A DNA stretch of 64,000 bases from Nonomuraea gerenzanensis. GTDB lineage: Bacteria; Actinomycetota; Actinomycetes; Streptosporangiales; Streptosporangiaceae. Below are positions 22,323 to 31,737 of this stretch, piece after piece (the first letter of the stretch is position 1; the number at the start of each line of letters is the position of its first letter). The stretch lies in contig NZ_CP084058.1 of the NCBI RefSeq assembly GCF_020215645.1, positions 6,014,001 to 6,078,000 of the forward strand, in the 5' to 3' direction. The notes beneath the pieces were generated by a model. It ran no database searches. It saw nothing but the letters and a program-made list of their open reading frames with translations, and was not told the origin of the DNA. The translations under genes were made by a program, and so were the position numbers.

Positions 22323-24170
22323 ATGCCACAGCTGAGATCACGTACGGTCACCCACGGGCGCAACATGGCCGGCGCCCGCGCCCTGATGCGCGCCTCCGGC
22401 GTCCCCGGCGCCGACATCGGCGTCAAGCCGGTCGTCGCGGTGGCCAACAGCTTCGCCGAGTTCGTCCCCGGGCACACGCATCTGCAGCCGGTGGGCCGCA
22501 TCGTCGGCGAGGCCGTCAGGGCGGCGGGCGGCATCGCCCGCGAGTTCAACACCATCGCCGTCGACGACGGCATCGCCATGGGGCACGGCGGGATGTTGTA
22601 CTCGCTGCCGTCGCGGGAGCTGATCGCCGACTCCATCGAGTACATGGTGCAGGCGCACTGCGCCGACGCCCTGGTGTGCGTCTCCAACTGCGACAAGATC
22701 ACGCCGGGGATGCTGATGGCCGCGCTGCGGCTGGACATCCCCACCGTGTTCGTCTCCGGCGGGCCGATGGAAGGCGGGCGCGCGGTGCTGGCCGGCGGCC
22801 GGGTCCGTACCGGGCTGACGCTCATCGACGCCATGTCCGAGGCCGCCGACCCGGGCGTGCCGGACGGCGACCTGGCCACGATCGAGGAGGCGGCCTGCCC
22901 CACCTGCGGGTCCTGCTCGGGCATGTTCACCGCCAACTCGATGAACTGCCTGCTGGAGGCGCTCGGCCTGGCCCTGCCCGGCAACGGCACCACCCTGGCC
23001 ACCCACACCGCCCGCCGGGCCCTGTACGAGCAGGCCGGCCGTACGGTGATGGAGCTGGCGAGGCGCTACTACGGCGAGGACGACGCGAGCGTGCTGCCGA
23101 GAGCCGTCGCCTCCCGCGCCGCGTTCGACAACGCCATGGCCCTGGATCTGGCGATGGGTGGCTCCACCAACACCGTGCTGCACCTGCTCGCCGCCGCGCA
23201 CGAGGCGGGCCTCGACTACACCCTGGCCGACGTCGAGGCCCGCTCCCGCCAGGTGCCGTGCCTGTGCAAGGTCGCCCCCAACGGCCACTACCTGATGCAG
23301 GACGTGCACCGCGCCGGCGGCGTCCCCGCGCTCCTGGGCGAGCTGCACCGCGCCGGGCACCTGCACAAGGACGTGCACGCCGTGCACGCAGGCTCCCTGG
23401 AGGAGTGGCTGGCCCGCTGGGACGTGCGCGGCCCGTCCCCCTCCCGCGAGGCGGTCGAGCTGTTCCACGCCGCCCCGGGCGGCGCCCGCTCGGCCACCGC
23501 GTTCTCCCAGTCGGCCCGCTGGGAGTCCCTCGACCTGGACGCGGCGGCCGGCTGCGTCCGCGACGCAGCCCACGCCTACTCGCCGGACGCGGGCCTGGCC
23601 GTCCTGCGCGGCAACCTCGCCCCCGACGGCGCGGTGATCAAGTCCGCCGGGGTCCCGGAGGGCATGCGGGTCTTCACCGGCAGGGCGGTGGTGACCGAGT
23701 CGCAAGAGGAGGCCGCGGACGCGATCCTGTCCGGACGGCTCATGCCGGGCTCCGTCCTGATCATCCGGTACGAGGGCCCGCGCGGCGGCCCCGGCATGCA
23801 GGAGATGTTGTACCCGACCGCCTACCTCAAGGGGCGGGGCCTGGCCGGCTCGTGCGCGGTGGTCACCGACGGCCGTTTCTCCGGCGGCAGCTCCGGGCTG
23901 TCGGTCGGCCACGTCTCGCCCGAGGCCGCCGCGGGCGGGCCGCTGGCTCTCGTCCAGGACGGCGACACCGTCACCGTGGACGTCGGCGCCCGGCTGCTGC
24001 ACCTTCAGGTCACCGAGCCGGAGCTGGCGGCCCGGCGCGGCGCGCTGGAGCGGGGCGCCGGTTACCGGCCCCGCCACCGCGACCGCCCGGTCTCCACCGC
24101 GCTGCGTGCCTACGCCTCCATGGCGCAGTCGGCCGACAAGGGCGCCGTGCGGGAGGTCGCTGACCGCTAA
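22323..24170 (+). CDS. ilvD: Dihydroxy-acid dehydratase
   Basis: A 615-residue enzyme (E. coli IlvD has 616) that dehydrates 2,3-dihydroxy-isovalerate and -methylvalerate in valine, isoleucine and leucine synthesis; cytosolic Fe-S enzyme. Conserved pieces are [13 protein letters not shown] with the first cluster Cys, [18 protein letters not shown] with further Cys, [13 protein letters not shown], and [20 protein letters not shown] near the C-terminus. I start at ATG 22323 ([20 protein letters not shown]), the typical N-terminus; the frame is open 7 codons further upstream. No other ilv or leu gene is nearby, so this may be a second, accessory copy. Confidence 0.93.
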   Translation: MPQLRSRTVTHGRNMAGARALMRASGVPGADIGVKPVVAVANSFAEFVPGHTHLQPVGRIVGEAVRAAGGIAREFNTIAVDDGIAMGHGGMLYSLPSRELIADSIEYMVQAHCADALVCVSNCDKITPGMLMAALRLDIPTVFVSGGPMEGGRAVLAGGRVRTGLTLIDAMSEAADPGVPDGDLATIEEAACPTCGSCSGMFTANSMNCLLEALGLALPGNGTTLATHTARRALYEQAGRTVMELARRYYGEDDASVLPRAVASRAAFDNAMALDLAMGGSTNTVLHLLAAAHEAGLDYTLADVEARSRQVPCLCKVAPNGHYLMQDVHRAGGVPALLGELHRAGHLHKDVHAVHAGSLEEWLARWDVRGPSPSREAVELFHAAPGGARSATAFSQSARWESLDLDAAAGCVRDAAHAYSPDAGLAVLRGNLAPDGAVIKSAGVPEGMRVFTGRAVVTESQEEAADAILSGRLMPGSVLIIRYEGPRGGPGMQEMLYPTAYLKGRGLAGSCAVVTDGRFSGGSSGLSVGHVSPEAAAGGPLALVQDGDTVTVDVGARLLHLQVTEPELAARRGALERGAGYRPRHRDRPVSTALRAYASMAQSADKGAVREVADR

Positions 24171-24211
24171 CCGGCTCGAAGGCGCGGGTGAAGGAGACGC
24201 GCGCGCCCCGC

Positions 24212-24470
24212 TCACTGCCGCGTCCGGCCTCGATCATCATCCGGTTCGCTTCGTCGGGAGACGAGGGCCTGGATGCCGTCGAGGAGCAGGGTGAGGCCGG
24301 AGGTGAAGTCGGTGTCCTCGACCCAGTCGGGCGCGACGCCGAACGCTCCCGACCGCAGTGCCGCCGCCAGGCCCGGGTACTCCCGGGCATCGTGGCCGGC
24401 CAGGAAGTCGCGGTGGGCCCAGGCCCATCGCGCGGCGACCGCCCCCGGGCAGCCGGCGGCGGTCCGGCAC
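24212..24470 (-). pseudogene. Remnant of a TetR-family regulator (C-terminal part only)
   Basis: On the minus strand the frame ending TGA (24214-24212) encodes WAWAHRDFLAGHDAREYPGL..., then DTDFTSGLTLLLDGIQALVS. This matches the end of TetR proteins with a tetracycline-repressor-type C-terminal domain, where an F-x-x-G-L-x-x-L-L-D-G-x-x-A sequence is usual. There is no helix-turn-helix half: the SDR gene stops at 24478 and the remnant begins right after. No start codon or ribosome site fits. A deletion probably fused the SDR's downstream side to a broken repressor. Confidence 0.6.
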
Positions 24471-24477
24471 GAAGGGC

Positions 24478-25299
24478 CTATCTGAGGCCGCTCGTGGCGA
24501 GCTGGTCGAACTCGCGGTCCGGCAGCGTCCTGTTGAGCTCCAGGAGCTTGTCGGCCAGCCAGCCCACCGGGTAGCGCGGCTCGGGCCTGGCCGCCTCGAC
24601 GGCCTGGCGGATGGTCGTGGCGACCAGGCCCGGGTCGGAGCCCTGGCTGTTCGCGCCCAGTTGCGCCTCGGCGCGGGCGGCCATGGCCTCGGCCATGGCG
24701 CCGTACGCGGTCGCGCCGGAGATCTCGCGCAGGTCCTGCGCCGTGCGGTCCTCGAACTCGGTCTTGATGATGCCGGGCTGGATGATCACCACGTCGATGC
24801 CGAACGGCTCGACCTCCATCCGCAGCGTGTCGGAGTAGGCCTCCAGGGCATGCTTGGCAGCGTAGTACCAGCAGCCGAGCGGCAGCGCGATCTCGCCGCC
24901 GATGGAGGAGACGTTCACGATCGTCCCCGAGCGCCGCTCGCGCATGTGCGGCAGGGCGAGCTGGATCAGCCGGGCCGGGGCGAAGACATTCACCTCGAAC
25001 TGGTCGCGTGCCAGGTCGAGGGGGATGTCCTCGGCCGCGCCGTGCAGGACGGTGCCCGCGTTGTTGATCAGTACGTCGAGCCGGCCCTGCTCCTCGATCA
25101 CGGTGGCGACGGCCCGTTCCAGGTCCTCCGGCCGGCGGGCGTCCAGGGCCAGGGCGTGCCCGCCGGCGTCGCCCAGGTCGGCCATCCGGTGGACGCGGCG
25201 GGCGGCGCCGTAGACGATGTGGCCGGCGCGGATGAGCTCGAGCGCGGTCGCCTTGCCGATGCCGGCGGAGGCGCCCGTGACGAGAACGACCTTCTGCAT
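24478..25299 (-). CDS. Short-chain dehydrogenase/reductase (classical SDR)
   Basis: A 273-residue SDR. TGASAGIG (8-15) is the nucleotide site, INNAGTV (about 77-83) the NNAG motif, S-x-x-Y-x-x-x-K is in NVSSIGGEI and WYYAAKHALEAYSDTLRME (catalytic Tyr and Lys in YYAAK), and IQPGIIKTEF the PG motif. AARRVHRM at the end of beta-2 favours NADP. It belongs to the DltE/YqjQ-like group that reduces retinol-, steroid- or lipid-like carbonyls. The TetR remnant directly downstream may be what is left of its regulator. Confidence 0.87.
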   Translation of the reverse strand: MQKVVLVTGASAGIGKATALELIRAGHIVYGAARRVHRMADLGDAGGHALALDARRPEDLERAVATVIEEQGRLDVLINNAGTVLHGAAEDIPLDLARDQFEVNVFAPARLIQLALPHMRERRSGTIVNVSSIGGEIALPLGCWYYAAKHALEAYSDTLRMEVEPFGIDVVIIQPGIIKTEFEDRTAQDLREISGATAYGAMAEAMAARAEAQLGANSQGSDPGLVATTIRQAVEAARPEPRYPVGWLADKLLELNRTLPDREFDQLATSGLR

Positions 25300-25433
25300 G
25301 ATGAACTCTCCTCTGCGATCGAGGCAGACGCTAGGGCCGGTTTCCGTGCGGGGACAACACGCTCAGCTCGTTCGCCCAGGTAGACGGCCTTCGATCGGTG
25401 CGTTGAGCGTGCAGCTGAGTGCAACGGCCCCGG

Positions 25434-26315
25434 TCACCACGCCCGCTGCTCGCCGTCTCCGCCCGCCAGCCATCGGCGCCGCAGTTCCGTCGTCCGCTCG
25501 GCCAGGTGCTCGGCCCGCCGCCGGGCCGCCACGACGCTCTCGCGGGCCAGCTCACCCCGCCGGGCCGCCTCCGCCGTCCGCTGCCTGACGTCGCGCACCC
25601 GCGCCAGGAACGACTCCATCCGCAGCGCGTCCGCACGCCGCCCGGGCTCCTCCGCACCCCACTGTCGCTGCTCGCGATCGATGCAGCTCTGCTCCCGATC
25701 GGCCTGCGCGAGCTGCCGGTCGTTCCGCGCGCTGGCACGGTCGCGCGCGCTTGCCGCCCGATCCCGCCGCGCCAGCAGCCGATCCTGCGCCGCCGCGGCC
25801 TCATCGGCGCCCGCGGACTCCTGCTCCTTGCGGCGCAGCGCCTCCCAGGTCTCCTGCACCTGGAGGCGATCCTGCCGGTCCTGCCCGCCGTCGGCGTCCC
25901 GCCCCGGCGGCTGCGCGACTGCGACGGCCTGCGGCACCGGATCGCCCGTTCCGGGAGCCTGCTCCAGCAGGTCGCGGACCGCGCTGTCGGCGGCCTGGAC
26001 CTCCGCCCGGAACCGGTGGCTCTCGTGACGGCGCACGACAGCCGCCCGGTCGCGCTCGACCGCCGCCTCGTCACGGTGCCGGGCGGCGGTGTCCCGCTGG
26101 TCGGCCGCGTCGTCGCGGGCCGCGGCCAGGCTCTCGCGCAGCTCGGCGCCGCCGTCGGGAACCGCCTGACCTTGTCCGCGGGCCGCGGCGAGACGACCGC
26201 GCAACATCGCGGCCAGCCGCTCGGCCTCGCCACCGAGCGGGTCCTGGCCGGCCCGGGCTGCCGTCACGTCCTCCAGCACCGCCAGGATCGCCCGTGCCTC
26301 CTGCTCGTCCAGCAT
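25434..26315 (-). CDS. Coiled-coil protein with Arg-Asp-Ala repeats, unknown function
   Basis: A 293-residue hydrophilic protein that is almost entirely helical. It has many R-D-x-A-A and D-R-x-x-A-x-x-R units (for example RDDAADQRDTAARHRDEAAV and ARRDRAASARDRASARNDRQ). No signal peptide, membrane span or enzymatic motif is visible. Similar RDxAA repeats occur as linkers in actinobacterial GGDEF/ANTAR proteins, but no such domain is attached here. Position between an SDR and a hydrolase gives no clue. Likely a structural or scaffold protein. Confidence 0.65.
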   Translation of the reverse strand: MLDEQEARAILAVLEDVTAARAGQDPLGGEAERLAAMLRGRLAAARGQGQAVPDGGAELRESLAAARDDAADQRDTAARHRDEAAVERDRAAVVRRHESHRFRAEVQAADSAVRDLLEQAPGTGDPVPQAVAVAQPPGRDADGGQDRQDRLQVQETWEALRRKEQESAGADEAAAAQDRLLARRDRAASARDRASARNDRQLAQADREQSCIDREQRQWGAEEPGRRADALRMESFLARVRDVRQRTAEAARRGELARESVVAARRRAEHLAERTTELRRRWLAGGDGEQRAW

Positions 26316-26397
26316 CTGCGAACCTCCCGGCGGGGAGAAGCGTCACCGCAGACCTTATGCCCGGCATCCCCCCGATGAAGCAGCCGATCACGCACGC

Positions 26398-27189
26398 TCA
26401 CACGGTCACGTCGGCCGGATCCCCCGCCGACAGCCAGCGGAGGCTCTCGCGCAGGCCGGTCGAGTCGGCGGCGAGCTCCCGCTCGACGCCTTCCCTGTTC
26501 TGCCTGAAGTGCTGCCAGCCTTCGTAGTGGATGGGCAGGACGGTACGCGGATCCATCACCTCGTGCAGGCGGACGGCCTGTCTGGCGGTCATCGTGTACC
26601 GCAGCGGCCCGGTGATCGGGAAGCTGACGCCGCCCAGGTGGAGCAGCACCGTTCCCGGCCGCAGGCGGGCGGCCGCCTCGCGCAGCGCCCGGTGGTAGAC
26701 GGTGTCGCCGGTGATCCAGAGGGGGCCGTACTCCTGGCCCGGCCAGGTGAGGGCGAAGCCGATGACCTCGCCCACCACCGGCCTGCTGAGCGGCGGCCCG
26801 TGCCGGCAGGGGGTGGCGGTGACGTCGATGGGCGGGCGGCCCGGCGCTTCCAGCCGGGTGGCCTGCCCGGCGCGCAGGCCCCGGGCCGGGAGCGGCAGGT
26901 GGCGGGTGCCGGAGGACGTCGTCACGATCGTGCCGGCGGCCGGCAGCAGGGCGCGTCCGGCGTCGTCGAGGTTGTCGCCGTGACGTACGTGCGTGAGCAG
27001 GACCGCGTCGATGGCGGGCAGATCGGCGGCGGCGATGGCGGGGCCGGTCAGCTTCCGCGAGGAGATGCCCCAGCCGAAGGCGTAGGTGCGGCCGGGGGGA
27101 TCGAAGGTCGGGTCGGTGAGCAGCCGCCAGCCGCCGAACTCGATGAGCACCGTGGGCCCGCCGATGTGGGTGAACCGGACCTGCGTCAT
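26398..27189 (-). CDS. Metallo-beta-lactamase-fold hydrolase (UlaG-like, COG2220)
   Basis: A 263-residue protein of the UlaG-like MBL group. FTHIGGPTVLIEFGGWRLLT (6-25) and DPTF are typical. The metal motif reads THVRHGDN (66-73) rather than the classical H-x-H-x-D-H, so H67, H70 and D72 remain but the second His of H-x-H is Arg. Later metal ligands would come from PCRHGPP, TGDTVYH and PIHYEGWQHF. The protein may hydrolyse a phosphodiester or lactone; given the altered motif, metal binding should be checked. It precedes an alpha/beta hydrolase gene on the same strand with a terminator-like hairpin between. Confidence 0.82.
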   Translation of the reverse strand: MTQVRFTHIGGPTVLIEFGGWRLLTDPTFDPPGRTYAFGWGISSRKLTGPAIAAADLPAIDAVLLTHVRHGDNLDDAGRALLPAAGTIVTTSSGTRHLPLPARGLRAGQATRLEAPGRPPIDVTATPCRHGPPLSRPVVGEVIGFALTWPGQEYGPLWITGDTVYHRALREAAARLRPGTVLLHLGGVSFPITGPLRYTMTARQAVRLHEVMDPRTVLPIHYEGWQHFRQNREGVERELAADSTGLRESLRWLSAGDPADVTV

Positions 27190-27240
27190 GGTGACGCTCC
27201 TCCCGTGGATGATCCTGTGCGGCGGGGAAAGGCTCCCCGG

Positions 27241-27274
27241 GCCGGCTTCCGGGCCGCACGCCCCGGAAGCCGGC
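27241..27274 (-). terminator. Hairpin terminator after the alpha/beta hydrolase gene
   Basis: GCCGGCTTCCGG (27241-27252) pairs with CCGGAAGCCGGC (27263-27274) around a 10-nt loop, 9 bp past the stop of the gene at 27283. No T-run, so a tail-less type. It separates the hydrolase from the MBL gene. Confidence 0.55.
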
Positions 27275-27282
27275 CCCCGAGG

Positions 27283-28077
27283 TTAGGAGTGGTCCAGCGC
27301 CCAGGCGAGGGCGTGGTCGGCGATCTCCTCCCAGCCGTCCTGCGCGGGCATCAGGTGCGAACGGCCGGCGTACTCGACCACCTCGGTGATCGTCTTCGGC
27401 GACTTGTAGTGCGCCGCGTTGGACCGCTGGATCTTCGGCGGCATGAGGTTGTCGTGCTCGCCGGCGATGAACAGCAGCGGTTTGCGGGCGTCGTTGTGGT
27501 AGTCGACCCAGTTGTCGTCCTTGCCGGGGTGGATGTTGGCCAGCGCGCTGCCCCAGAAGATGTTGCCGGAGGCGGGGATGTGGTAGCGCTCGTAGGTGGC
27601 GCGGGCCTGGTCCTCGGGGAAGGTGTTGGTGAAGGCGTAGCGCCAGTGCTCGTAGTCCAGGCCGACCGCGCGGTGGCGGTTGGCGGGGTTCTTGAGCACG
27701 GGGAAGGTGGCTTTGATCTGCGACAGCGGGATGATCTTGACGCCTTCGGTGGGGGCGGAGTTGATCGCCACCCCGGCGGCGCCGTAGCCGTGGTCGAGCA
27801 GGATCTGGGTGAACACGCCGCCGGCGGAGTGGCCGATGAGGATGGGCGGGGTGTCCAGGCCGCGGACCAGCGTCTCCAGCGACTCGATGATCTGCGCGAC
27901 GGTGACCCGCTCGATGGGCGTGGGGTCGGCGTTGAGCGCCTCGACCTCGACCTCGAAGCCGGGGTAGGCGGGGGCCAGGACGTTGAAGCCCTTGGCCTGG
28001 TAGTGCGTGATCCAGTGCTCCCAGCTGCGGGGAGTGACCCAGAATCCGTGGATCAGGACGATCGTGTCGGGTCTCAT
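27283..28077 (-). CDS. Alpha/beta hydrolase
   Basis: A 264-residue alpha/beta hydrolase without a signal peptide. VLIHGFWVTPRSWEHWITHY (7-26) holds the HG oxyanion motif; GHSAGG (about 92-97) is the nucleophile elbow with Ser94; the Asp and His are likely in AGEHDNLMPP and GRSHLMPAQD. No lid domain signature allows a substrate call. It is the last gene of a run on the minus strand downstream of a LuxR-type ATPase regulator and another hydrolase (9 bp gap to the latter), so these are likely one operon. Confidence 0.85.
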   Translation of the reverse strand: MRPDTIVLIHGFWVTPRSWEHWITHYQAKGFNVLAPAYPGFEVEVEALNADPTPIERVTVAQIIESLETLVRGLDTPPILIGHSAGGVFTQILLDHGYGAAGVAINSAPTEGVKIIPLSQIKATFPVLKNPANRHRAVGLDYEHWRYAFTNTFPEDQARATYERYHIPASGNIFWGSALANIHPGKDDNWVDYHNDARKPLLFIAGEHDNLMPPKIQRSNAAHYKSPKTITEVVEYAGRSHLMPAQDGWEEIADHALAWALDHS

Positions 28078-28086
28078 GTCTGCTCC

Positions 28087-28962
28087 TTATCGGGTGGCCG
28101 CGTAGGCGGACAGGACGACCGCGGCTGCGGCGTCCGGGTGGGACATCATGACGACGTGCGAGGAGCGGATCTCCTTGACGGTACTGCCGGCGCGCTTGGC
28201 CATGAAGCGCTGTGCGGCCGGCGGGATCACCTTGTCCTGGGTGGGGATCAGGTACCAGGACGGGATCGTCTTCCACGCGGGCTCGCCGCTGCCGTCGGAC
28301 AGGCCGGTGACGCTGCCGGGCCGCTGGGTGGCCGCCATCTGGCGGGTCTTGTAGGCGGGCAGGTCGGCGGCGAACACCTCGCGGAACTTCTCGGCCACGA
28401 TGTAGCCGTCGGTGCCGGCGACCGTGCCGTCGGGCCGCTTGTACTCGCGGGCCAGCAAGGCGGGCCCCAGCTCGCTGCCGGGGAACTGACCGGCCAGGGC
28501 CAGCGCGCTCTCGCCCTTGTCGGGGGCGAAGGCGCCCAGGTAGACCAGGGCCTTGACGTTGTCGTGGCCGCGGGCGGCGTTGGTGATGACGATGCCGCCG
28601 TAGGAGTGGCCGACCAGGATGATCGGGCCGGTGATGGTGTCCAGGACGCTGGAGACGTAGGCGGCGTCGCCGGCCACGTCCCGCAGCGGGTTGGCCGGCG
28701 CGATCACCGGGAAGCCGGCCGCCTGCAGCCGGGAGATCACGTCGTTGAAGCCGGAGGCGTCCGCGAACGCGCCGTGCACCAGGACCACGGTCGGCTTGGC
28801 GTTGACGGCGCCCGTGGCCGGCATCGTCACGGCGGTCGTGGCCGAGGCGGGCGCCACGGTGGCGCTCGCGCCGAGCGTCAGGGTCAGGGCGGCGATGGCG
28901 AGGCTGAGCCCGCGTCGGGCGTGAGGGCGGGGCTGGGGGCGGGGCTGGGGGCGGACGGTCAT
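28087..28962 (-). CDS. Secreted alpha/beta hydrolase
   Basis: A 291-residue protein from ATG 28962 with a Pro-Arg-rich start (MTVRPQPRPQPRPHARR, coded by a short direct repeat GGGGCTGGGGGC), a hydrophobic signal core (LSLAIAALTLTLGASATV) and ASA cleavage. The mature enzyme has VVLVHGAFADASGFNDVI (oxyanion), GHSYGG (nucleophile Ser), and IPTQDKVIPP and SSHVVMMSHPD for Asp and His. It is of the family seen again at 38682, which lacks the signal peptide. Product acts outside the cell. Directly downstream of the LuxR-type regulator at 29033 (70-bp gap). Confidence 0.85.
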   Translation of the reverse strand: MTVRPQPRPQPRPHARRGLSLAIAALTLTLGASATVAPASATTAVTMPATGAVNAKPTVVLVHGAFADASGFNDVISRLQAAGFPVIAPANPLRDVAGDAAYVSSVLDTITGPIILVGHSYGGIVITNAARGHDNVKALVYLGAFAPDKGESALALAGQFPGSELGPALLAREYKRPDGTVAGTDGYIVAEKFREVFAADLPAYKTRQMAATQRPGSVTGLSDGSGEPAWKTIPSWYLIPTQDKVIPPAAQRFMAKRAGSTVKEIRSSHVVMMSHPDAAAAVVLSAYAATR

Positions 28963-29032
28963 GTCGGCTCTCCTTGAGTCGTGCCGTGGTGGCAGAACGA
29001 GCATCCGGCGCAGGCGCCGTGGCCTGAATCGG

Positions 29033-31669
29033 TCAGTTGACTGCATCTGCGGTCACTGCCTCGAGTGCGTCACGCAGCGCGGCCCGTGAGGTGATGCCGA
29101 GCTTGGGAAAGATGCGGTACAGGTGGGCGCTCACCGTTCGCGACGACAGGAACAGCCGCTCGCCGATCTCCTTGTTGCTCAGCCCGGACGCGGCCAGCCT
29201 GGCCACCTCCAGCTGCTGGGCGGTCAGGCCGTGCGCGGCGCTGGGCCGCTGGGTCACCGCCACGCCGGTGGCGCGCAGCTCCTGCTCCGCGCGCTGCTGC
29301 CAGGCGGTGGCGCCGATGCCGGCGAACAGGTCGGCCGCCCTGCGCAGCTCGGGCCTGGCTTCACCGGGCTGCAGGCGGCGGCGTTGCAGCTCGCCGAGCG
29401 CGAGCCGTACGCGAGCATGATCGAACGGCCACCGTTCGGTGCGCGGCAGGGCGAGCGCCGCCCTGAACAGCGCGACCGCCTCGTCGGGCGGCGCCACCAG
29501 CGCCCGCGCGGCCATGACGTGCAGGCGCAGCCGGGGAGCGCGCTCGGCCAGGCTCACGGCGGCGGCGGCGTGCGCCCTGGCCTCCTCGGCCCGGCCGGTA
29601 CGCACCGCCGACTCCACCAGCTCGAAGACCGCCCACGGCGCGTAGGCCACGTACGGCGGGATGACGCCCGGCGGGCTGATGCTCGTCCAGTACGCGTAGG
29701 CGCTGTCGTAGTCGCCGTGCGCCATCGCGGCGAGCGCGAGGTTGCGGGCCGACAACGACAGGTGCAGGCCGCTGCCGCGCGGCGCGGCCCACTGCTCGAC
29801 GGTCCTGCTGTACTCGCGGGCGCTGTCGGCGTCGCCCCTGGCGGCGGCCAGCCAGCCCAGGCTGCAGCGCAGGTCGTGGGCGAGCAGGTCCAGGTCGTGG
29901 CGGACGCACAGGTCGAGCCCGGCGTTGGCGGCGCTCTCGGCCTGCTCCCACTGCCCGGCGAGGAAGTGGTCGTGCGCGGCGAGCCAGTAGCCGCTGGCGG
30001 CGTGGGTGACCGCGCCCTGCCCGCTCTCGCCGTCGATCAGATCGCGGATGCGGTCGCGGTAGTCGGGCAGCAGGTCCATCCAGGTGGCGGCCCGGCACAG
30101 CGCGGCCACGCGGCCCGGCGGGGCGTCGGCGGGCAGCGCGTCGAGCGCGGCCCGCACGCGCGCCGCCGCCCCCTGGCCCAGGAACACGTCGTGCAGCAGG
30201 CGGACGAGGCCGTCGTCGCAGCCGGTCACCACGCCGCTCACCTCCGCCCACTCCTCCGGATCCTGGGCGTAGGAGGCGGCCATCACCCTGACCAGGGATC
30301 CCGCGCCGGGCGTGCCACGCAGCAGGCGGCGGGCGGCGTCCAGGTCGCCGTCGCGCAGCATGAGGATCTGCGCCCTGGTGGCCAGCGCCCTGGCCGGGTC
30401 GTCGAGGTGGCGGCGCGCCTCGTCGAGCAGGCTCTGGGCCAGGTCGAGCTGCCCTGACTCGCTCGCCAGCTCGGCCGCGTGCTGCAGCCGGGCCGCGCGG
30501 GCCGCCGGGCCGGGGGTGAGGTCGGCGGCCCGGCGCAGCGCCTTGACCGCGAGCCCGCTGCCGCCGCGCAGGCTCACCGCGCGGGCGGCCCGCTCGATCT
30601 CGGCGGCGACCCGCTCGTCCGGCTCCACCGTGGCCGCGGCCAGGTGCCACATGCGCAGCTCGGGGTCGCCCGCGTGCTGCTCGGCCAGGACGGCGTGCGC
30701 CGCGCGCGTCTCCTCGGGCGAGGCCGTCCTGATGATCGCCGACCGGACCAGCGGGTGGCGGAAGCGCAGGCCCGACGGGGTGGAGTCGCGGGTGACGAGA
30801 CCGGCCCGCTCCACCTCCAGCAGCTCGTACGGCGACAGCTCCGCCCGGTGCTCCAGCCGGTCGCCGTCGAGGGCCGTCACCAGCAGCGTCGTACGGATGC
30901 GCGGCGCCAGCTCCAGCAACCGGCCCGCGAACCCGGTCTCCAGCCGGGTCCGCAGCGAGGCGCCGCTGGGCAGCAGCTCCACACCGACGGACGTCTGCGG
31001 CAGCTCGGTGATCGCCAGCGGGTTGCCCGCCGCCTCGGCCAGCACACGCTCGCGCACCGACGGCGGCAGCCCGGGGTGCAGCTGGTCCAGCAGCTCCCCG
31101 GCCGCCTCGTCGGCCAGCGGCCCGACCTCGATCACGTTGATGCCGGGCGTGACGCGCTCGGTGGCGGTCAGCGGCCGGCGGGCGAAGATGGCGCGCAGGT
31201 CGTAGGGCCGCAGCCGCAGCAGGATGAACATCATCACCTCGCGCGTGGGGTGGTCCACCCAGTGCGCGTCCTCCACCGCGATCAGCACCGGCCCGTCCTC
31301 GGCCACGGCCGCCAGCACCGCCAGCGACGCCACCGAGATCGCCAGCCGGTCGGGCGCGGGCCCGTCGCGCATGCCCAGCACCCGCAGCAGGGTGTCGCGG
31401 TGGAAGGGCTCCACCCGGTCCAGGTACTCCATCACGGGCGCGAAGAGCTGGTGCAGCCCGGCGAAGGCGAGCTGCGCCTCGCTCTCGAAGCCGCTGCCGC
31501 CCACCACCCGCATCCCCCGCTCGCGGGCGTGGTCGACGCCGGCCTGCAGCAGGACGGACTTGCCCACGCCCGGATCGCCGTGCAGCACCACGTTGGGCGC
31601 CGCCCCCGGGGCGCGGTCGATCGCCCGCCGCAGCTCGCCCAGTTCCTGGGCGCGTCCGATGATGTCCAT
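29033..31669 (-). CDS. LuxR-family regulator with AAA ATPase domain (LAL type)
   Basis: An 878-residue large ATP-binding LuxR regulator. N-terminal P-loop GDPGVGKS (31-38), Walker B around VLIAVEDAHWVDHPTREVMM (about 128-147), a long helical TPR-like middle, and the C-terminal LuxR helix-turn-helix LTAQQLEVARLAASGLSNKE...GERLFLSSRTVSAHLYRIFP (about 815-860). It activates transcription when its sensor region binds an inducer. Downstream on the same strand are two hydrolase genes it probably controls. It is a paralogue of the regulator at 32557, about 900 bp away. Confidence 0.9.
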   Translation of the reverse strand: MDIIGRAQELGELRRAIDRAPGAAPNVVLHGDPGVGKSVLLQAGVDHARERGMRVVGGSGFESEAQLAFAGLHQLFAPVMEYLDRVEPFHRDTLLRVLGMRDGPAPDRLAISVASLAVLAAVAEDGPVLIAVEDAHWVDHPTREVMMFILLRLRPYDLRAIFARRPLTATERVTPGINVIEVGPLADEAAGELLDQLHPGLPPSVRERVLAEAAGNPLAITELPQTSVGVELLPSGASLRTRLETGFAGRLLELAPRIRTTLLVTALDGDRLEHRAELSPYELLEVERAGLVTRDSTPSGLRFRHPLVRSAIIRTASPEETRAAHAVLAEQHAGDPELRMWHLAAATVEPDERVAAEIERAARAVSLRGGSGLAVKALRRAADLTPGPAARAARLQHAAELASESGQLDLAQSLLDEARRHLDDPARALATRAQILMLRDGDLDAARRLLRGTPGAGSLVRVMAASYAQDPEEWAEVSGVVTGCDDGLVRLLHDVFLGQGAAARVRAALDALPADAPPGRVAALCRAATWMDLLPDYRDRIRDLIDGESGQGAVTHAASGYWLAAHDHFLAGQWEQAESAANAGLDLCVRHDLDLLAHDLRCSLGWLAAARGDADSAREYSRTVEQWAAPRGSGLHLSLSARNLALAAMAHGDYDSAYAYWTSISPPGVIPPYVAYAPWAVFELVESAVRTGRAEEARAHAAAAVSLAERAPRLRLHVMAARALVAPPDEAVALFRAALALPRTERWPFDHARVRLALGELQRRRLQPGEARPELRRAADLFAGIGATAWQQRAEQELRATGVAVTQRPSAAHGLTAQQLEVARLAASGLSNKEIGERLFLSSRTVSAHLYRIFPKLGITSRAALRDALEAVTADAVN

Positions 31670-31737
31670 GTGATCGCTCTCCTCGGTGCAGTCATCTGAC
31701 CGATTGCCGCGACCCCCGCCGGCGGCATGCTGGGCGG

